This document shows, in pieces, positions 11,118-24,250 of a DNA stretch of 64,000 bases. Where the stretch lies: assembly GCA_016647705.1 (NCBI GenBank), contig CM028340.1:14151001-14215000 (forward strand). Reading direction: 5' to 3'. Below the pieces are notes generated by a model, which saw nothing but the letters and a program-made list of their open reading frames with translations, did not search any database and had not been told where the DNA came from. Positions within the stretch are counted from its first letter, which is position 1, and each line of letters starts with the position of its first letter. Source of the DNA: Eucommia ulmoides. Taxonomy: Eukaryota > Streptophyta > Magnoliopsida > Garryales > Eucommiaceae. The position numbers were made by a program, and so were the translations under genes.

Positions 11118-13565
11118 TGTACTGTATGAATTTTTTGAAACCCAAATCTTTTACCTTTAATGTTTTCCTAAGGAATGCATTGTCTATCTAATGATTCTAG
11201 TTTTTTTTTTTTTTATGGAATGATTCTACATTTTTTTTTCTTTGCACTAGGTACCCTTTGCTATTAGACATCTCCCTTGATTTTTTCCATACTGTATCTG
11301 ATACAGATGACTAACCGGTGCTTTTGAGAGGCTTTCAACTTCTTTGTTCCTGTTTACGTTGCAACTCAAATTCTGATCGGGATTTTTCTTCGAATATTTT
11401 TTGGTTATAAGTTGGAAAGGTTTGAACAGGAATGGTCTAGGGTTATTTAATTTCTTACTTGTTTGAGATCGGGATTTCCTAGACTGAGAACATCTGGCTT
11501 GGAATAGAGATCATTGTCAATTTGGCTCGGGCTTTAAATGACTTTTGGATGAGTTTTGGGAAAGGGTTCAAATGTATGCCTTATTTAGCAATGTTTTTTC
11601 TCTTCCTTTCCCGTATTTTCCCAAGTTTATTTCTATTGTTTTAGGCATTATACTTATACGTGCCATGCATATTTCCTTTTTCACATTTGTGCAAGATTAT
11701 TTTGACTAGAGTATACTTATGTAATCGTATTCAAACATTCAACCATCTCAATGATTGTCGTGATTTTTGCATCGTATTAATCTAAATTATGATAAAGATA
11801 ACTTCAGTAGTAATTTAGACCAAATATTCACAGTTATTAGCTTAAAGAGTTTGTTTAGTTCAATTCCATCAAGTTATATTATTGATATTTTCTAAGATTG
11901 TTATTGAGATTACCTAGGCTCTTTGATGACTTTGATTCCTTTCTTCTATCTTGAACTAAAGACAACCGGAATGGGCCTTCTCGATATGACTCAAAGGAGG
12001 GAGAAAAGAAATGATAGAGAAACAAGTGTTAGTTAATGACGACTAACACATGTTGGTTTATCCTGGCAGTGTTGAAAGAATCATTTATCCATTTTTCATC
12101 ATTTTTTTTCTTTTAATCTGGAAACTAGGGACCCATACTTCCTATATAATCCATGTATCAAGTTTTGGATAATGATCGTGGTCTAGTTAGTCCAAGTCAC
12201 TAGGTGTTAAGACACCCCTACGACCTAATGCTCGAATTGTATAGAGAGCGTGATTTACCCGATTGCTTTCGTATGACCACTCAGTGGTTTAAAACATTTT
12301 TGAGACCAGTAATTATTTTATTATTTTCTTTTTTCTCTTAACACATAAATTTTAGGATTTTACATTTTGGAGAATTTATGGTAGTTTGAGTCGGTCTCGA
12401 GGTCTTTGTTGATTTCGCCACTATCCTAGATACTTCTCCATTATCAGCTAGTTATCTAGTAAAGTCTCATTGTCTTCTTTTAGCTTGATCATATTTTCTT
12501 CTTTGGATAAAATATTCTTCTAGTTACCTACCTTATTCTTTTGGAGAAACTTTGGGTAAGGCTAGGTCTCGCAAATTTCTAAGGACATTCTTTGATCGAA
12601 TCTTCTAATTTTTTTTTTGGGAACACGACCTTGGATATTGATAGGTATGTTTGCTACAATTCTCCTTGGTTTTCTTCACCACTCCCGGGTTTGAAACATA
12701 TGTATTGATTCACATCAAGGCTCTTAGGTTTTCTTTCTAACTTTCTTAGATTTTTTGTTAATATCTCACCATCGTTTGGTTGAAACAAGACACGTCTTTT
12801 AACATTTTTCTTTGGATGATGGTCTAATTTAGTATTGAAATTATACTTTCATAATTTTGATTATTCATGGTGCGTGAATTATGACAAGCAAATTAATTTA
12901 TGAAAGTTGGAGTATAAAGACCTGAGTCGATCTTAGATAAAATAAGCCTGCATTTAGTAATACGTAGATCAAGTACATAGGCGTACAAGATAATACCAAA
13001 TTCATTTATAATGAACTTAAGAAGTTAAGGAGAAGGTAGAGATATATATGTTTTTCTTTTCTCTTCTCTTGGAATGGTGAGGCTGGGTTCATCCGGCTCA
13101 ACATTTGTTTCAATGAGGTAACATTTTCTTGCATCGTCGAAATCTTGGAGTCGTTTTGAATATTTCCAACAGATTGGGTCCATTTTTTAATCTTGGAAGT
13201 GGCTCTTAGATGACGTTTAGCAAAATTCACCTAAAGTATATTTTCTAGATTTATTAAGTGATTAAAAACCTAGACCTTGACTAATGAACTTTTAAGGATG
13301 CAAATTATCCTATCTTTATGCATGATTGTATTCTTTGCCTATGTATGAATATGTCTATATGAATGGATGATTATGTTTGTGCTTTACGTAATGCGATCCT
13401 AGGAAGATGTAGTTCTAGAAAGCAACTCTCAGATATGTTTTGGAAAGACCTCGGTTTGGATACTTGGTTTCGTAAGAACATGGTAACTTGCAATTTTCGG
13501 TTTATCCTTAAATTTAAAAGTTATAGTCATCTTAGGAGTATGGCGTGATTGACCTTTTATCAATG

Positions 13566-13885
13566 AAGATATGGATCGTTCTTCCTAGGACTCTAAATAA
13601 AAATTGTCATTTTCATCCTCAAGACATGGATCATTGTTCCTAAGACTTAATGATATGATTGTCCCTTTCTTCCTCGAAAAATAGATAATTGTTCTTAGCG
13701 CCTAATGACATAATTGTACTTTTGTTCCTTAAAACATGCATGAATAATTTCTCTTAGGATTTATTTCAGGATTTGTTTATTTTTTCTTCCTCAAACAAAG
13801 GATCATTGCTCTTAGGCCTTAATGATAGGATTGTCTTTTTTTCCCCCCAAAAGAAGGATCATTATTCTTGGGGCTTTGATAAAGG
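13566..13885. repeat. ~56-bp minisatellite, 5-6 copies
   Basis: The unit runs roughly ATGGATCATTGTTCTTAGG, then CTTAATGATATGATTGTC and a T/C-rich tail. It is repeated about every 56 bp, with copies starting near 13566, 13624, 13680, 13738, 13800 and 13855. Confidence 0.7.
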
Positions 13886-14426
13886 GTCTAAAACACTTTC
13901 AAATTCATGTTGTCTTTCTGAGGATGAGTCTATTTTGACAATCTGACTGGTAAATCTTAGGTGGCTTCTTATTAGGACAGGTATTGACCTGGTTAAGGCA
14001 TTTTGAACCTAAACAAAATGTCGTCCTTATGGTGCATAATTCCTATTGTATAGGCTTTATGAGAAATGACACTACACTTAGGACGTGACATATATCTCCT
14101 AGGGAAATGTGACTCAGGGTATGTTTACTATTGGATCGCACAGTTTTGATTCGACTCTGTGATGACACTTTCTTATGTTTTTGTAAGATTGATGTGATTT
14201 TTTGATCGAAGTAGATTATTTTATGTTGTCTTAGCGGACGAACTTTAGATGACTTTGTTTGATAAATGCTATTTTTAGATGTTTATTCGAAGTTGGACTT
14301 TCGTGTATTATTTAAAGGCAAATGTATTTATGATTTTAACAGAGTAAGTTTTAAATGCATTATCACGGATGAAATGGGCATTTATGATTCAATGTTTTGT
14401 ATTAATAGCTGATTGTATCAAGTAAA

Positions 14427-14534
14427 GTAAGGATTCTTGTTCTTTCCTACAGCTTGCTCTGTATTCCAATTTTTGAAAACGTTTTTTGACGTTGAGCAAG
14501 CTAGCAATGTGTAGGATAGAACGAGAATTCTTAC
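14427..14534. repeat. Imperfect inverted repeat (hairpin)
   Basis: The left arm at 14427-14460 (containing TTGTTCTTTCCTACA and GCTTGCTC) is complementary, with few mismatches and one asymmetric bulge, to 14494-14534 (GAGCAAGC and TGTAGGATAGAACGAG). The loop is about 33 nt. Confidence 0.75.
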
Positions 14535-15125
14535 ATCATCTATTATGCGCCTATTTTTCCTAGAAATTTTATTCTACCTATCTAACATGACAATTACATA
14601 AATAAATGTACACAAGATAAAAAATAATTTTCTCTCCAAAATAGTGTCCTAAGTAGAATTGGGTTTTGGATATCTTATATCCTAGACTCACTATATGTGG
14701 TTCATGGCTTTTTCTACTAATGCATCCTAGAAAGGTTCAATTCTTAGATCTTCAAACCTCTAGTGTCCTCCCTGAGGGAACATCCATATTTGTTGGTGAT
14801 CTGAGCGAGGCGAGTTTCTTAGCCAGATCCTAGGGGACAAACCGCTTGGCCTTGCTTCTACTAACTCTTTTTTCTATCCTACAGGGTTTCGAAGCTTAGG
14901 CCGGTGTGATAAAATTGCACGACTTCAGCCCGTACTAATGTCCTCTCTATTCCTAAGAGGTTTGCAGTTTTGGGTTTTTCTCATCATGATATGCAATGCA
15001 AAGTGGTGCTTGTGCGTTGGAGAGAGTATACAGAAAGTAAATGCAAAAATTTAAAAACAATAAATTAAATGCAGATATTTAAAGATAGTAAAGTAAATGA
15101 AAACATGTACAGACAATAAATGTAT

Positions 15126-15130
15126 GCAAG
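15126..15130. repeat. Target-site duplication GCAAG (left)
   Basis: GCAAG precedes the TGTAGACATG terminus and is repeated exactly at 23839-23843. Confidence 0.92.
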
Positions 15131-17208
15131 TGTAGACATGGCATTTTGATTGTTCTGCAAAAATTTTATGCTTTATTTTATTTTTATTTTAAAAATAATA
15201 ATAAAAAAATAGAGAAAAAAGAAAGCAAAAAATAAAAAAAGAAAAGAAAAGAAAGATAAAAGAAAAAAAAATGGAAAAGAAAAGGTTTCTTTGTCAAAAT
15301 AGGATTATGTTTCCTTTTCCCTTTCCTTTTAGGTTTTGTTTTATTTTCCTCGTTGAATTGAGACTAGGGTTTCCTAGGGTTTCTAGGATTTTTCACTCCA
15401 CATCCTTCCTATAAATAAGACCCTCCTCCTCATAGTTTAGACACATAAATTAAGAGAGAAACCCTTCAAAGACATTCAGAAATTGAGAGAAAAATCCCTT
15501 AGAGAGTGATTCCCAAACCCCTTTTCGGGAAGCTGTCTGTGAGAGAAAAAAAAAAGCTCGAGCATCGGGATTCTTGGCCTAGAACAAATATATTTTCTAT
15601 TTTTTTTTTCAGTTTTATTTTATCCTCTTCGCAATTTAAATTCCTACAAGTTTTATTTTTTTAATTGTCCGATGATTCGATGAAAAATGCCGAGATGAGA
15701 TTTTCCTTTCTCAATCTAAACCTTTGAGCATTTAGATGAGGACACCCACTATTTTTTATTTATTTATTTATTTTATTTCTGCATTTTTTTTTTGTAATTC
15801 ATATAAAAAAAATAAGTCATCCGATGTTCGGTGAAAATGTCGGGGTGGGTTGCTTGTGTTGAACTTAATCCCGAACGTTAGGTGAAGGATGTTTCATTGT
15901 TTATTTTTCATATTTTTTTTTATTTTTTATTTTTTATTCTTGTTATCAAAACCTTAAAAATAAAAAAAAATAAAAAAAATAAAAAAAATAATAAAATATT
16001 TATTTGTTGGAATTAATCTTTAAGAATCTTAAGATGAGTCCGACGATTCAATAAACCATGTGAGAGTTTTCTGTGGCTTCGTTTCCATTCCCCGACTTGA
16101 GTGGAATTTTGAAATGAATGGTTTTAGGAAATCTCTTCCCTCGGTAAATTTTTTGTGGGATTCCACTTAAATTTTGGAAGGATTAATTTCAACAAAAATT
16201 GTTTATGTGAACTTCCCCTTGATTCTCATATCCATAGAATTCGAGAAAATTTCAAAACGGGATTTCTTTAAATTAATCGGGTAAACTCAAAGTAGATTTT
16301 TTTTTTGCATCCACTTAGCATGTTTATTTTTTGTATCATTTAGACGGCATGTTTAGGACACTTTCACCACTTACATTTTTCATACATATAATTTTTTTAT
16401 TTTCCACGAATCCATGTTACTTTTTCACACCTAGTCACGACACATGCACCCTTTATATTTTTTTAATTAAATCATTGCTACACATAATCACGTTAATTCA
16501 CGTAGTGTTCCATATTCGATTCCCGTATTCATATCAGTTTGCATTGACATATTTAAATTAAATCCTTTAGTTTTTTTAGTAACTTTTGCAAACAAAATAA
16601 AATTCATTTAGATGTTAGTTTTGCATTCATATTTTCAATATTGTTCATCTATTTTAGTTTGCCTATTTAAATTAAAGAAGTCTCTGGGAAACATACATAA
16701 AACCCCCCCGAGGACTATCCTTGTCGAATCCTTAATATTCGATAAGAGGTTATACCAGGAGAATATTCCAAAAATTCCAAAAACTTATCTCACCTTATTT
16801 GTGAATATACTAAAAAGATTTTATAAGAATGAAATGATTTCAAAATAAAATAAAGCACTCAGACTAAACTAATTGAACTTAATTGGACATAAAGTACCAT
16901 TTTTGGATGGACATCTTGGGGTGCCTAACACCTTCTCTGAGCGTAATCGACCCCCGAGCCTTTAAATGAATCTTTGGTTTGACTGTGTTTTTTTGGAGTC
17001 AATTTTTTCACTTAGGCTTTTTAAATTATTTTCTAAAAATTCGGTGACCTAACACACGATTTAAACCCAATACTAGATGGCGACTCATTATTTTTAAAAC
17101 AGCCTAAGTATATTTTTTGAGAAAATCAGCCCTTAAAAAAAAAAAATCCTTTCTCTTTAAGCTAATTATTTATTATTCTTTTCCTTTTTAGAAAAACGGG
17201 GTGCATCA
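15131..17208 (+). repeat. 5' LTR of TR-GAG gypsy element
   Basis: The ends are TGTAGACATG and GTGCATCA. It aligns with 21756-23838. It contains A-rich low-complexity sequence near 15180-15280 and 15900-16000. Confidence 0.92.
15409..15417 (+). promoter_or_regulatory. TATA box in 5' LTR
   Basis: CTATAAATA lies about 280 bp into the LTR. The copy in the 3' LTR is intact at 22047-22055. Transcription would start shortly downstream, near the TTTAGACACA region. Confidence 0.6.
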
Positions 17209-17210
17209 GC

Positions 17211-17227
17211 TGGCGACTCCACTGGGG
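17211..17227 (+). other. Primer-binding site of TR-GAG element
   Basis: TGGCGACTCCACTGGGG starts two bases after the LTR end. This TGGCGACTC-type site is common in plant gypsy elements. I do not assign the tRNA from memory. Confidence 0.65.
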
Positions 17228-17772
17228 ACAATTAGAGGGTCGAGCCTAATATGTCCAAATAAGTCCAACTATTCCATGTCCGAATGTTATATTTTATTTT
17301 GTTACCTTTTTCTTCTATTTTTGTAAATAAGTTGCGATGTTTGTTTCTTTTGTTCTCTTCTTTCTTTTCTCTCGGGCTTTTATATTATTGTAAACCCTCC
17401 GACACAAGTACGATTGTCTTGTATCCATATTATCCCCTTGGGATTCTATGATACAAGACGAGGGGTTTCATACTTGATGGATTGATGATGTCTTAGGAAG
17501 TCTTAAAAAACTAAACGAGTTTGAAATTTTTAATACCGATTAAGCTACGAAAGAATTTTCATAAATCATTATCTATTTTGATTGGTCATTACCGGAATTA
17601 AAAACTTTGAACTCGGATGGGTTTTAAGACTACCTAAGACACACGTGGACTAATAAATAGGTTTGTTGTAAGAACAGGACGAGACGGGAAAATTGGTCCC
17701 AAAAAAGTAATTTCGGTTCCCCCCGTCTGAAGCCCAGTCTTTACTGGTAGTTGGGCTGAGACTCATTCCAAG

Positions 17773-19500
17773 ATGACATCAGAAGGTAATCTCGAATCTT
17801 CCCGAATGGCCTAGATGGCTCGGATGCAAGAAACTATCGACATACTAAGAGAAATGATAAACGAACTTAGCCGACCTTAGGAGGTGCCTATTCCTTCGTC
17901 CAGTGGAACTCTTGTGACTGAATCACCAAATGGAAACTCGCCAAGTGTCGGGATGGAGAACTCAATGCCAAATCTAAACCACTCCGACCCGAATATCGCG
18001 GCACCGGTCTACTATGGACCCTAAATAGGCCCTCATGTTTTCACCTATAGAGTGCTAGCATATCTCATCTAGGGAAATGTCTATCAGGCCTCACCAGAAG
18101 GCTCATCCCCCACAGCACTACAGATCCTCACTCACCCAAAGAGGGTCGTTGCTCCACCAAACGATCCGAATAGTAATCAACCGGCCCCGTCCACTAAAAT
18201 CGAAAACAGAGAAGAAGATAATGGACCCCCTCCGGCCTGGGTTTTGAAAATAGAGGAATTGGAGAAAACCATAGAAGAATTGAAAAGGGAAAAGCCATCC
18301 AAGAAAGCAGCGTACAAAGAACTATCAGCACCACCCCAGGTGGTATACCCGGAAAACTTCGTAATTCCAAACTTCACGAAGTATGATGGTACAGGTCCTC
18401 TAGAGTAGAATGTCAGTATTTACAAGGAAGAATTGGGAGTCTATGCTCGAAACAAAGATCTTTGTCTGAAAAATGTTCCAAAGATCGTTGAAAAGACCGA
18501 CTCTCAGCTGATACATGACCCTAGACCTATCACAAATTAAAATGTTCGAGGATCTATAAGAGGCCTTCTGTGAGCAGTATGTGTACAATAAGGATGTCGT
18601 GTCGGATCGCAATTCTCTCTACCAGATACTAAAGAAAAAATATGAAAGCTTTCAGAGGTACACTGTCCGCTGGAGGGAGGAAGCTGCTAAAGTTGTCCCT
18701 AGGCTGAGCGAGGAAGCTCAGTTAGAGATATTCAAGTCAATTCAGACGCTGCCTTTCTATCAAGATCTCTCGAGCATAGCAGTGATTTCCTTCGGCGATG
18801 GGATCAAGCAAGCCGAAGTGATGGAGGAAGGAATAAAAAGCGAAAAGATTGAACGGGCCTCACCCGATCCCCCGCCAAATAAAAGAGAAGATGAGGTAGA
18901 TGTCGTCATTGCTCCCCAACAAACCCTTCACTAAAATAATTCCCAAGTTTCTTATCCCCAAAAACTACCCGAACCAGAACAATCAATATCGCAACTATCC
19001 CTCTCAAAATTGCCAAAACCAACATTATCCCCGGAACCAACTATATTGCCAAAATCGTCCCCGCTACTACCAGAATGTACCTACTTCTTACCAAAATTGC
19101 ACTCTCCAATATTACCCTCAAGCCTACCAAACACTTGCTTACCATACGCCCTCATATTAGCCTAATCAAAACCCTCTACCTCAAATTTCTAATCATACCC
19201 TGATGCCAGGAACCAAATACCACCAAGGTTATATACCTCGTGATACTGGGGAAAACTTTCAGAACAGTGACAAGGAACTACTAGACCTTTCGGTCTCAAT
19301 CACTGAGCTGTATCGGAGTTGTTTGAAGCAGGGGATGCTGACACCTATTCCATCAAACGAACATAATCCTAGGAGTAAAGCAGCTTCTTCGAATTCTTTC
19401 TGTGAATACCACTCGAGAACTAGAGGACATACGATTGAGCAGTGATTTTAGCTAAATGACAAGATCCGGGAATTCATACGACAAGAGCCATCATTTTTCC
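17773..19500 (+). pseudogene. Degenerate Ty3-gypsy gag
   Basis: An ATG at 17773 begins a frame with an early stop and then a helical segment (ETIDILREMINEL). Near 18220-18310 a Glu/Lys-rich coiled coil is followed by FVIPNFTKYDGT, the usual entry to the plant gypsy capsid domain. The segment from 18581 to 18934 continues it: ESFQRYTVRWREEAAKV corresponds to the conserved ESFKEYAQRWRELAA-type helix of Retrotrans_gag. A Gln/Asn/Tyr-rich stretch and then CEYHSRTRGHTIEQ (about 19400-19440) follow; the last resembles the CXYHXGXXGHXTEXC nucleic-acid-binding motif, with its final Cys lost. Multiple stops and frame changes make this a pseudogene. Gag would form the particle that packages element RNA. 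Confidence 0.8.
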
Positions 19501-21741
19501 TAAAAAGCCTGAGACCGGTGTGCCAAATTGCCAATTAAATCCATTGTCTGATCATGCACCTCCAGGGAATGGTGAAGTCAATCTTTACCAAAACATTGGT
19601 GGAGATGGGAGCGAGTCATGTGCTTGAGGCTCGATTTGAAAAATCTAAAGGCTGCAAAACTGGGTTTTCTTGTTTACTTTCAATTTGCTAGAAGTTTTGA
19701 TAAAATTGGGACGTTTTCATATACTCACCTCTCCATCCTGTTGGTCTTTTGGATGGAAAGTGATTTTGCTCTGTAATGGCTTTTAAATTTTAATAAATGC
19801 AATACTGTTTTTATCCAAAACTGTGGTCTAATGTTTGAATGTTACTCTTTCAGGTACCCAAAATTGCCTACATATGTTGTATGTAATGTGACTGAGTGAG
19901 GATATAAGTATATGATTTCAATACAGAGTTAGACCACGATCCAATGGGAATAACAACAAAGAAAGGTTATGTTCAACCAAATGATAGTGAGATCCAAAAG
20001 ACCCTCTGACCAAATTCGACAACAATTCTAGAGTACTGGAGGATTCAAAAATCAAGATTGGCTTTCATTTCCCTAACGATTCCTTGATATATCGTTGCAA
20101 GTTGATCAAGCCATTTCTGGTGGTTCTTTAGTGATTTGATAAAACTGAGTGTAAACATCCTGGTTTGCTTGCTGTCGGACCCCAATGGTGAGAAGGGAAC
20201 ACAATCATTCTAGGTCAATGATCCCAATGAATAATCTCAAATGTTGCAAGAAGGCCTCAATTCGCAAAGAAGATCAAGTTCATTTTTAAGCTCGACTACT
20301 CCCGAATCATTGTAAGTTCGATCATCTATTTTTTTTTTAAAAAAAAAACGAAAAAAAAAAGAAAAAGAAAATAAAAAAAATGAAAATGAAAATGAAAATG
20401 AAAATGTGGAGTAACCGAGCAAGAAGCGTTGGTGTAAATATGGAAGAGATTAGAAAAGGAAAAAAATATGATAGTTTCATCCGTTCAAGGTTTTCGCCTC
20501 AACTCAATTTGGCAGGCAAACAACATTTTTTGGGATCAAAACTTGATGGATTTAAATGAAATCAGAATTTATGAAAAGAAACATTAGTCGTGGTCAAGAA
20601 GTGTATTGGAAGCATATTTCTTTGTAATCCAACTCAAGATCTCACAGAAAATTATATCAGGCATTAAAGGTACTCGTTTAATAATTTTCGACAGTTGCCC
20701 ATTTGTTTTGGACTAAATCAGTTTTGCGGGACTTGAGAAAACACAGAGCATATAGGAGTATTAGAACCCCAAGCATCGAAGCACCTAGAAATTTGAAAAG
20801 ATAAGAATCCAGACAAGAAAGTCAATGAGACATTTATGAGGCATGTTGGGCCTTTCTCTGAGTTGAAAAGCGAAATCTCAAAAAAAAAAAAAAGTTTCAT
20901 CGTATCATCCCGAGACATGTCGTGCCCTAAGTTGGAAAGCAAAGCTTCTAAATTCAAACGGAAGAATCTCCTGATATTACTCCATCCAAGCACCATCACC
21001 TGAAGCGATTACGGCCGAAAAGGGGGAACGGAATTGTGAGTCATCAAAGCTAACAAATTTTCAGACTAAGATTTTGTTTTGAAAGTGTTATTTTACAGAG
21101 ATCTCAAAAGGACTAGAAGTATGGATTTCCCTATCACTAGGACTTCTTACCTTTCTCTCGACTCAAATTGGAGACTCTTATTGCTGAAAATTCAGAAGCT
21201 CTAAATGAGCATCCATGTATGCCTTTTGCCCTGGAAGGGGCATTCTGTGAACTACGCTAAACCTGATCATCAACGTAATGCTAAAGTACGTAGGTAACCT
21301 GTAAAGGTTAGGTCATCTGAGAGTTGGCTGGGGCACATTTTATATCTTTGCTCTCTCATCTTTGCCCAGCCACAAGCTGAGACATATTCTATACCTCTGG
21401 ACTTTCTTTTGTCCCCCAGCAAAGAAGGCTTGGGTTTGAGCTATTTTCTATCACTCTAAACGATCATTTAAACGAGTATTTGCTCGTCATATGTATCGTC
21501 ATGAGTCATTCTTTTATTACTCTAAACAATCCTCTAAATGGATAGTTGTTCGTCATGAGTTATTTTTTTATTACTCCAAACAATCCTCTAAACGGACATT
21601 CGTTCGTCATGAGTATCGTTATGAGTTATTTTATTTTATTTGTACTGTCATTGAAAAATGCACTTTGAAAAAATATCAGAAAATGGGACGTGCAAAATGA
21701 CGTGATCTCCTATCTTTGTTAAGCAAGTGGAACTCGCATGA
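19501..21741 (+). other. Non-coding 3' interior of TR-GAG element
   Basis: No RT, integrase or RNase H motif is seen. A homopolymer-rich patch (GAAAAT repeats) lies at 20330-20406. A minus-strand copy of the ~45-nt hairpin motif lies at 21249-21294. A repeated ATGAGTTATTYTTTTATTAC-like unit occurs at 21490-21640. Confidence 0.6.
21249..21294 (-). repeat. Sixth copy of the ~45-nt hairpin motif
   Basis: On the minus strand it begins CCTACGTA and ends ATCAGGTTTAGCGTAGTTC. CTACGT can pair with GCGTAG. It shows that the motif at 1654-2861 also occurs inside a dated element. Confidence 0.6.
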
Positions 21742-21755
21742 CAAAGAGGGGCAGC
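21742..21755 (+). other. Polypurine tract of TR-GAG element
   Basis: ACAAAGAGGGGCAGC lies directly before the 3' LTR terminus at 21756, the normal place for plus-strand priming. Confidence 0.7.
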
Positions 21756-23838
21756 TATAGACATAACATTTTGATCGTCCAGCAAAAAAATTATACTTTA
21801 TTTTAAAATTTATTTTATTTTTATTTTAAAAAAATAAAAAATAAAAAAATAGAGAAAAAAGAAAAGAAAAAATGAAAAAGAAAGAGATAAAAGAAAAATA
21901 TTAAAAAATAGAAAAGAAAAGGTTTCCTTGTCAAAATGGGATTAGATTTCTTTTTTTTTTTTCCTTTTAGGTTTTGTTTCATTTTTCTCGTCGAATTGGA
22001 ACTAGGGTTTCCTAGGGTTTCTAGGATTTTTCAATCCACATCCTTTCTATAAATAAGACCCTCATCCTTATAGTTTAGACACACAAATTAAGAGAGAAAC
22101 CCTTCGGAGATATTCAGAAATTGAGAGAAAAATCCCTTAGAGAGTGATTCCCAAACCCTTTTTCGAGAAGCTATCTATGAGAGAAAAAAAGCCAGAACAT
22201 CGGGATTCTTGGCCTAGAACAGGTATGTTTTCTGATTTTTGTTTTTCAGTTTTATTTTATCCTCTTCGTAATTTAAATTCCTGCAAGCTTTATTTTTTTA
22301 ATTGTCCGATGATTTGATGAAAAATGCCGGAATGAGGTTTCACTTTCTCAATCTGAACCTTTGAGCGTTTAGATGAGGACACCCGTTGTTTTTTTTTTTT
22401 TTTCTCTGCAATTTTTTTTTTGTTTGTAATTCATATAAAAAAAAATAAGTCGTCCGATAATTTGATGAAAACGTCGGGGTGGGTTTCTTGTGTTGAACTT
22501 AATCCCGAGCGTTAGGTGAATGATGTTTTATTGTTTATTTTTCGTATTTTTATTTTTATTTTTTATTTTTTGTTCTTGTTATAAAAATCCTAAAAATAAA
22601 AAAATAAATTCAAAAATAATAAAATATTTATTTGTAGGAATTAATCCTTATGAATCTTAAAGTGAGTTCGATGATTCGATAAACTGTGGGAGAGTTTTCC
22701 GTGGCTTCGTTTTCATTCCCCGGCTTGAGTGGAATTTAGAAACAAATGGTTTTTGGAAATCTCTTCCCTTGGTAAATTTTTCTTGAGATTCCACTTAAGT
22801 TTTGGAAGGATTAATTTCAACAAAAATTGTTTCCGTGAACCTCTCTCTCATTCTCATATCCATAGAATTCGAAGAAATTTTAAAATGTGATTTCTTTAAA
22901 TTAATCGGGCAAACTCAAAGTAGATTTTTTTTTTGCATCCACTTAACATATTTATTTCTTGTATCATTTAGACAACATGTTTAGGACACTTTCACCACTT
23001 ACACTTTTCATACATATAATTTTTTTATTTTCCACAAATTCATGCTACTATTTCACACCTAATCACGACACATGCACCCCTTATATTTTTTAATTAAATC
23101 ATTGCTACGCATAATCACGTTAATTCACGTAGTGTTTCATATTTGATTCCCGTATTCATATCAGTTTGCATTGACATATTTAAATTAAATCCTTTAGTTT
23201 TTTTAGTAACTTTTGCAAACAAAATAAAATTCATTTAGATGTTAGTTTTGCATTCATATTTCCAATCTTATTCATCTATTTTAATTTACCTATTTAAATT
23301 AAAGAAGTCTCTCAGAAACATACATAAAATCCCTCGGGACTATTCTTGTCGAATCCATAATATTCAATAAGAGGTTATACTAGGGGAACATTCCAAAAAA
23401 TCCAAAAACTTATCCCACCTTATTTGTGAAAATACCAAAAAGATTTTATAAGAAGGAAATGATTTCAAAATAAAATAAAACACTCACACCAAACTAATTG
23501 GACTTAATTGGACATAAGGTACTATTTTTGGATGGACGTCTTGGGGTGCCTAACATCTTCCCCGAGCGTAACTGACCCCCAAGCCTTTAAATGAATCTTT
23601 GGTTTGACTGTGTTTTTTTGTAGTCAATTTTTTACTTAGGTCTTTTAAATTATTTTCTAAAAATTCGGTGACCTAGCACATGATTTAAACCCAATGCTAG
23701 GTGGCGACTCCTTATTTTTAAAATGGCCTAAATATATTTTTTGAGGAAACCGGCGCTTCAAAAAAAAAATCCCTTCTCTTTAAGCTAATTATTTGTGATT
23801 TATTATTCTTTTCCTTTTTGGAAAAATGGGGCGCATCA
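21756..23838 (+). repeat. 3' LTR of TR-GAG gypsy element
   Basis: It starts TATAGACATA (TG decayed to TA) and ends GCGCATCA. It aligns with 15131-17208 with many point differences and small indels, so the insertion is not recent. Its TATA box is at 22047-22055. Confidence 0.92.
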
Positions 23839-24224
23839 GCAAGTATAAATTGAGTATATAAAATATTTTATTTTTTATTTATTTTTATTTTATTATATTT
23901 TATTTATTCATTATTATTATTATTATTATTATTATTTTTGAAAGATAATTATTTATCGGTTACTTGAACCGAAATAGTTCGAGTAACCGATACTTCAGGT
24001 TAATAAAATAAAACAAATAATAATAAAATAATATTGCATGTCAATTTAATAGTAAATGTTAATTGACATATCAATCTTTTAAGAATTATTAGATAATAAA
24101 AATATAATTCCTCATTATTGAGCATTCAGTAATCAACTACCATACATGAACCTCTCAATTGTTACATCCATTATATGTGCACAACAAATTACATTCACTA
24201 TATGTATGCAACAAATGATCTTCA

Positions 24225-24250
24225 CTATATATATATATATATATATATAT
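24225..24250. repeat. (AT)n microsatellite
   Basis: About 13 uninterrupted AT units. Confidence 0.95.

Larger units (their letters stand above)
11118..15125. other. Non-coding continuation of the gypsy-UTR-like region
   Basis: This is the continuation of the sequence interrupted at 3524. It has no plausible gene. It contains a 56-bp minisatellite (13566-13885), an imperfect hairpin (14427-14534) and A-rich sequence before 15125. Confidence 0.5.
15131..23838 (+). mobile_element. Ty3-gypsy retrotransposon carrying only gag (TR-GAG type)
   Basis: Direct LTRs of about 2.08 kb (15131-17208 and 21756-23838) bound a 4.5-kb interior flanked by identical GCAAG duplications. A primer-binding site follows the 5' LTR and a purine-rich tract precedes the 3' LTR. 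The interior holds one degenerate gag at 17773-19500, then about 2.2 kb of non-coding sequence. No protease, RT, RNase H or integrase is recognisable. LTR elements with gag alone have been described in plants as TR-GAG elements; this one fits, but its gag contains stops, so it could not itself make Gag. Confidence 0.9.

Noticed and set aside
20237-20422. Phe/Ser-rich minus-strand frame
   Set aside because: It is the complement of a GAAAAT/A-rich low-complexity tract.
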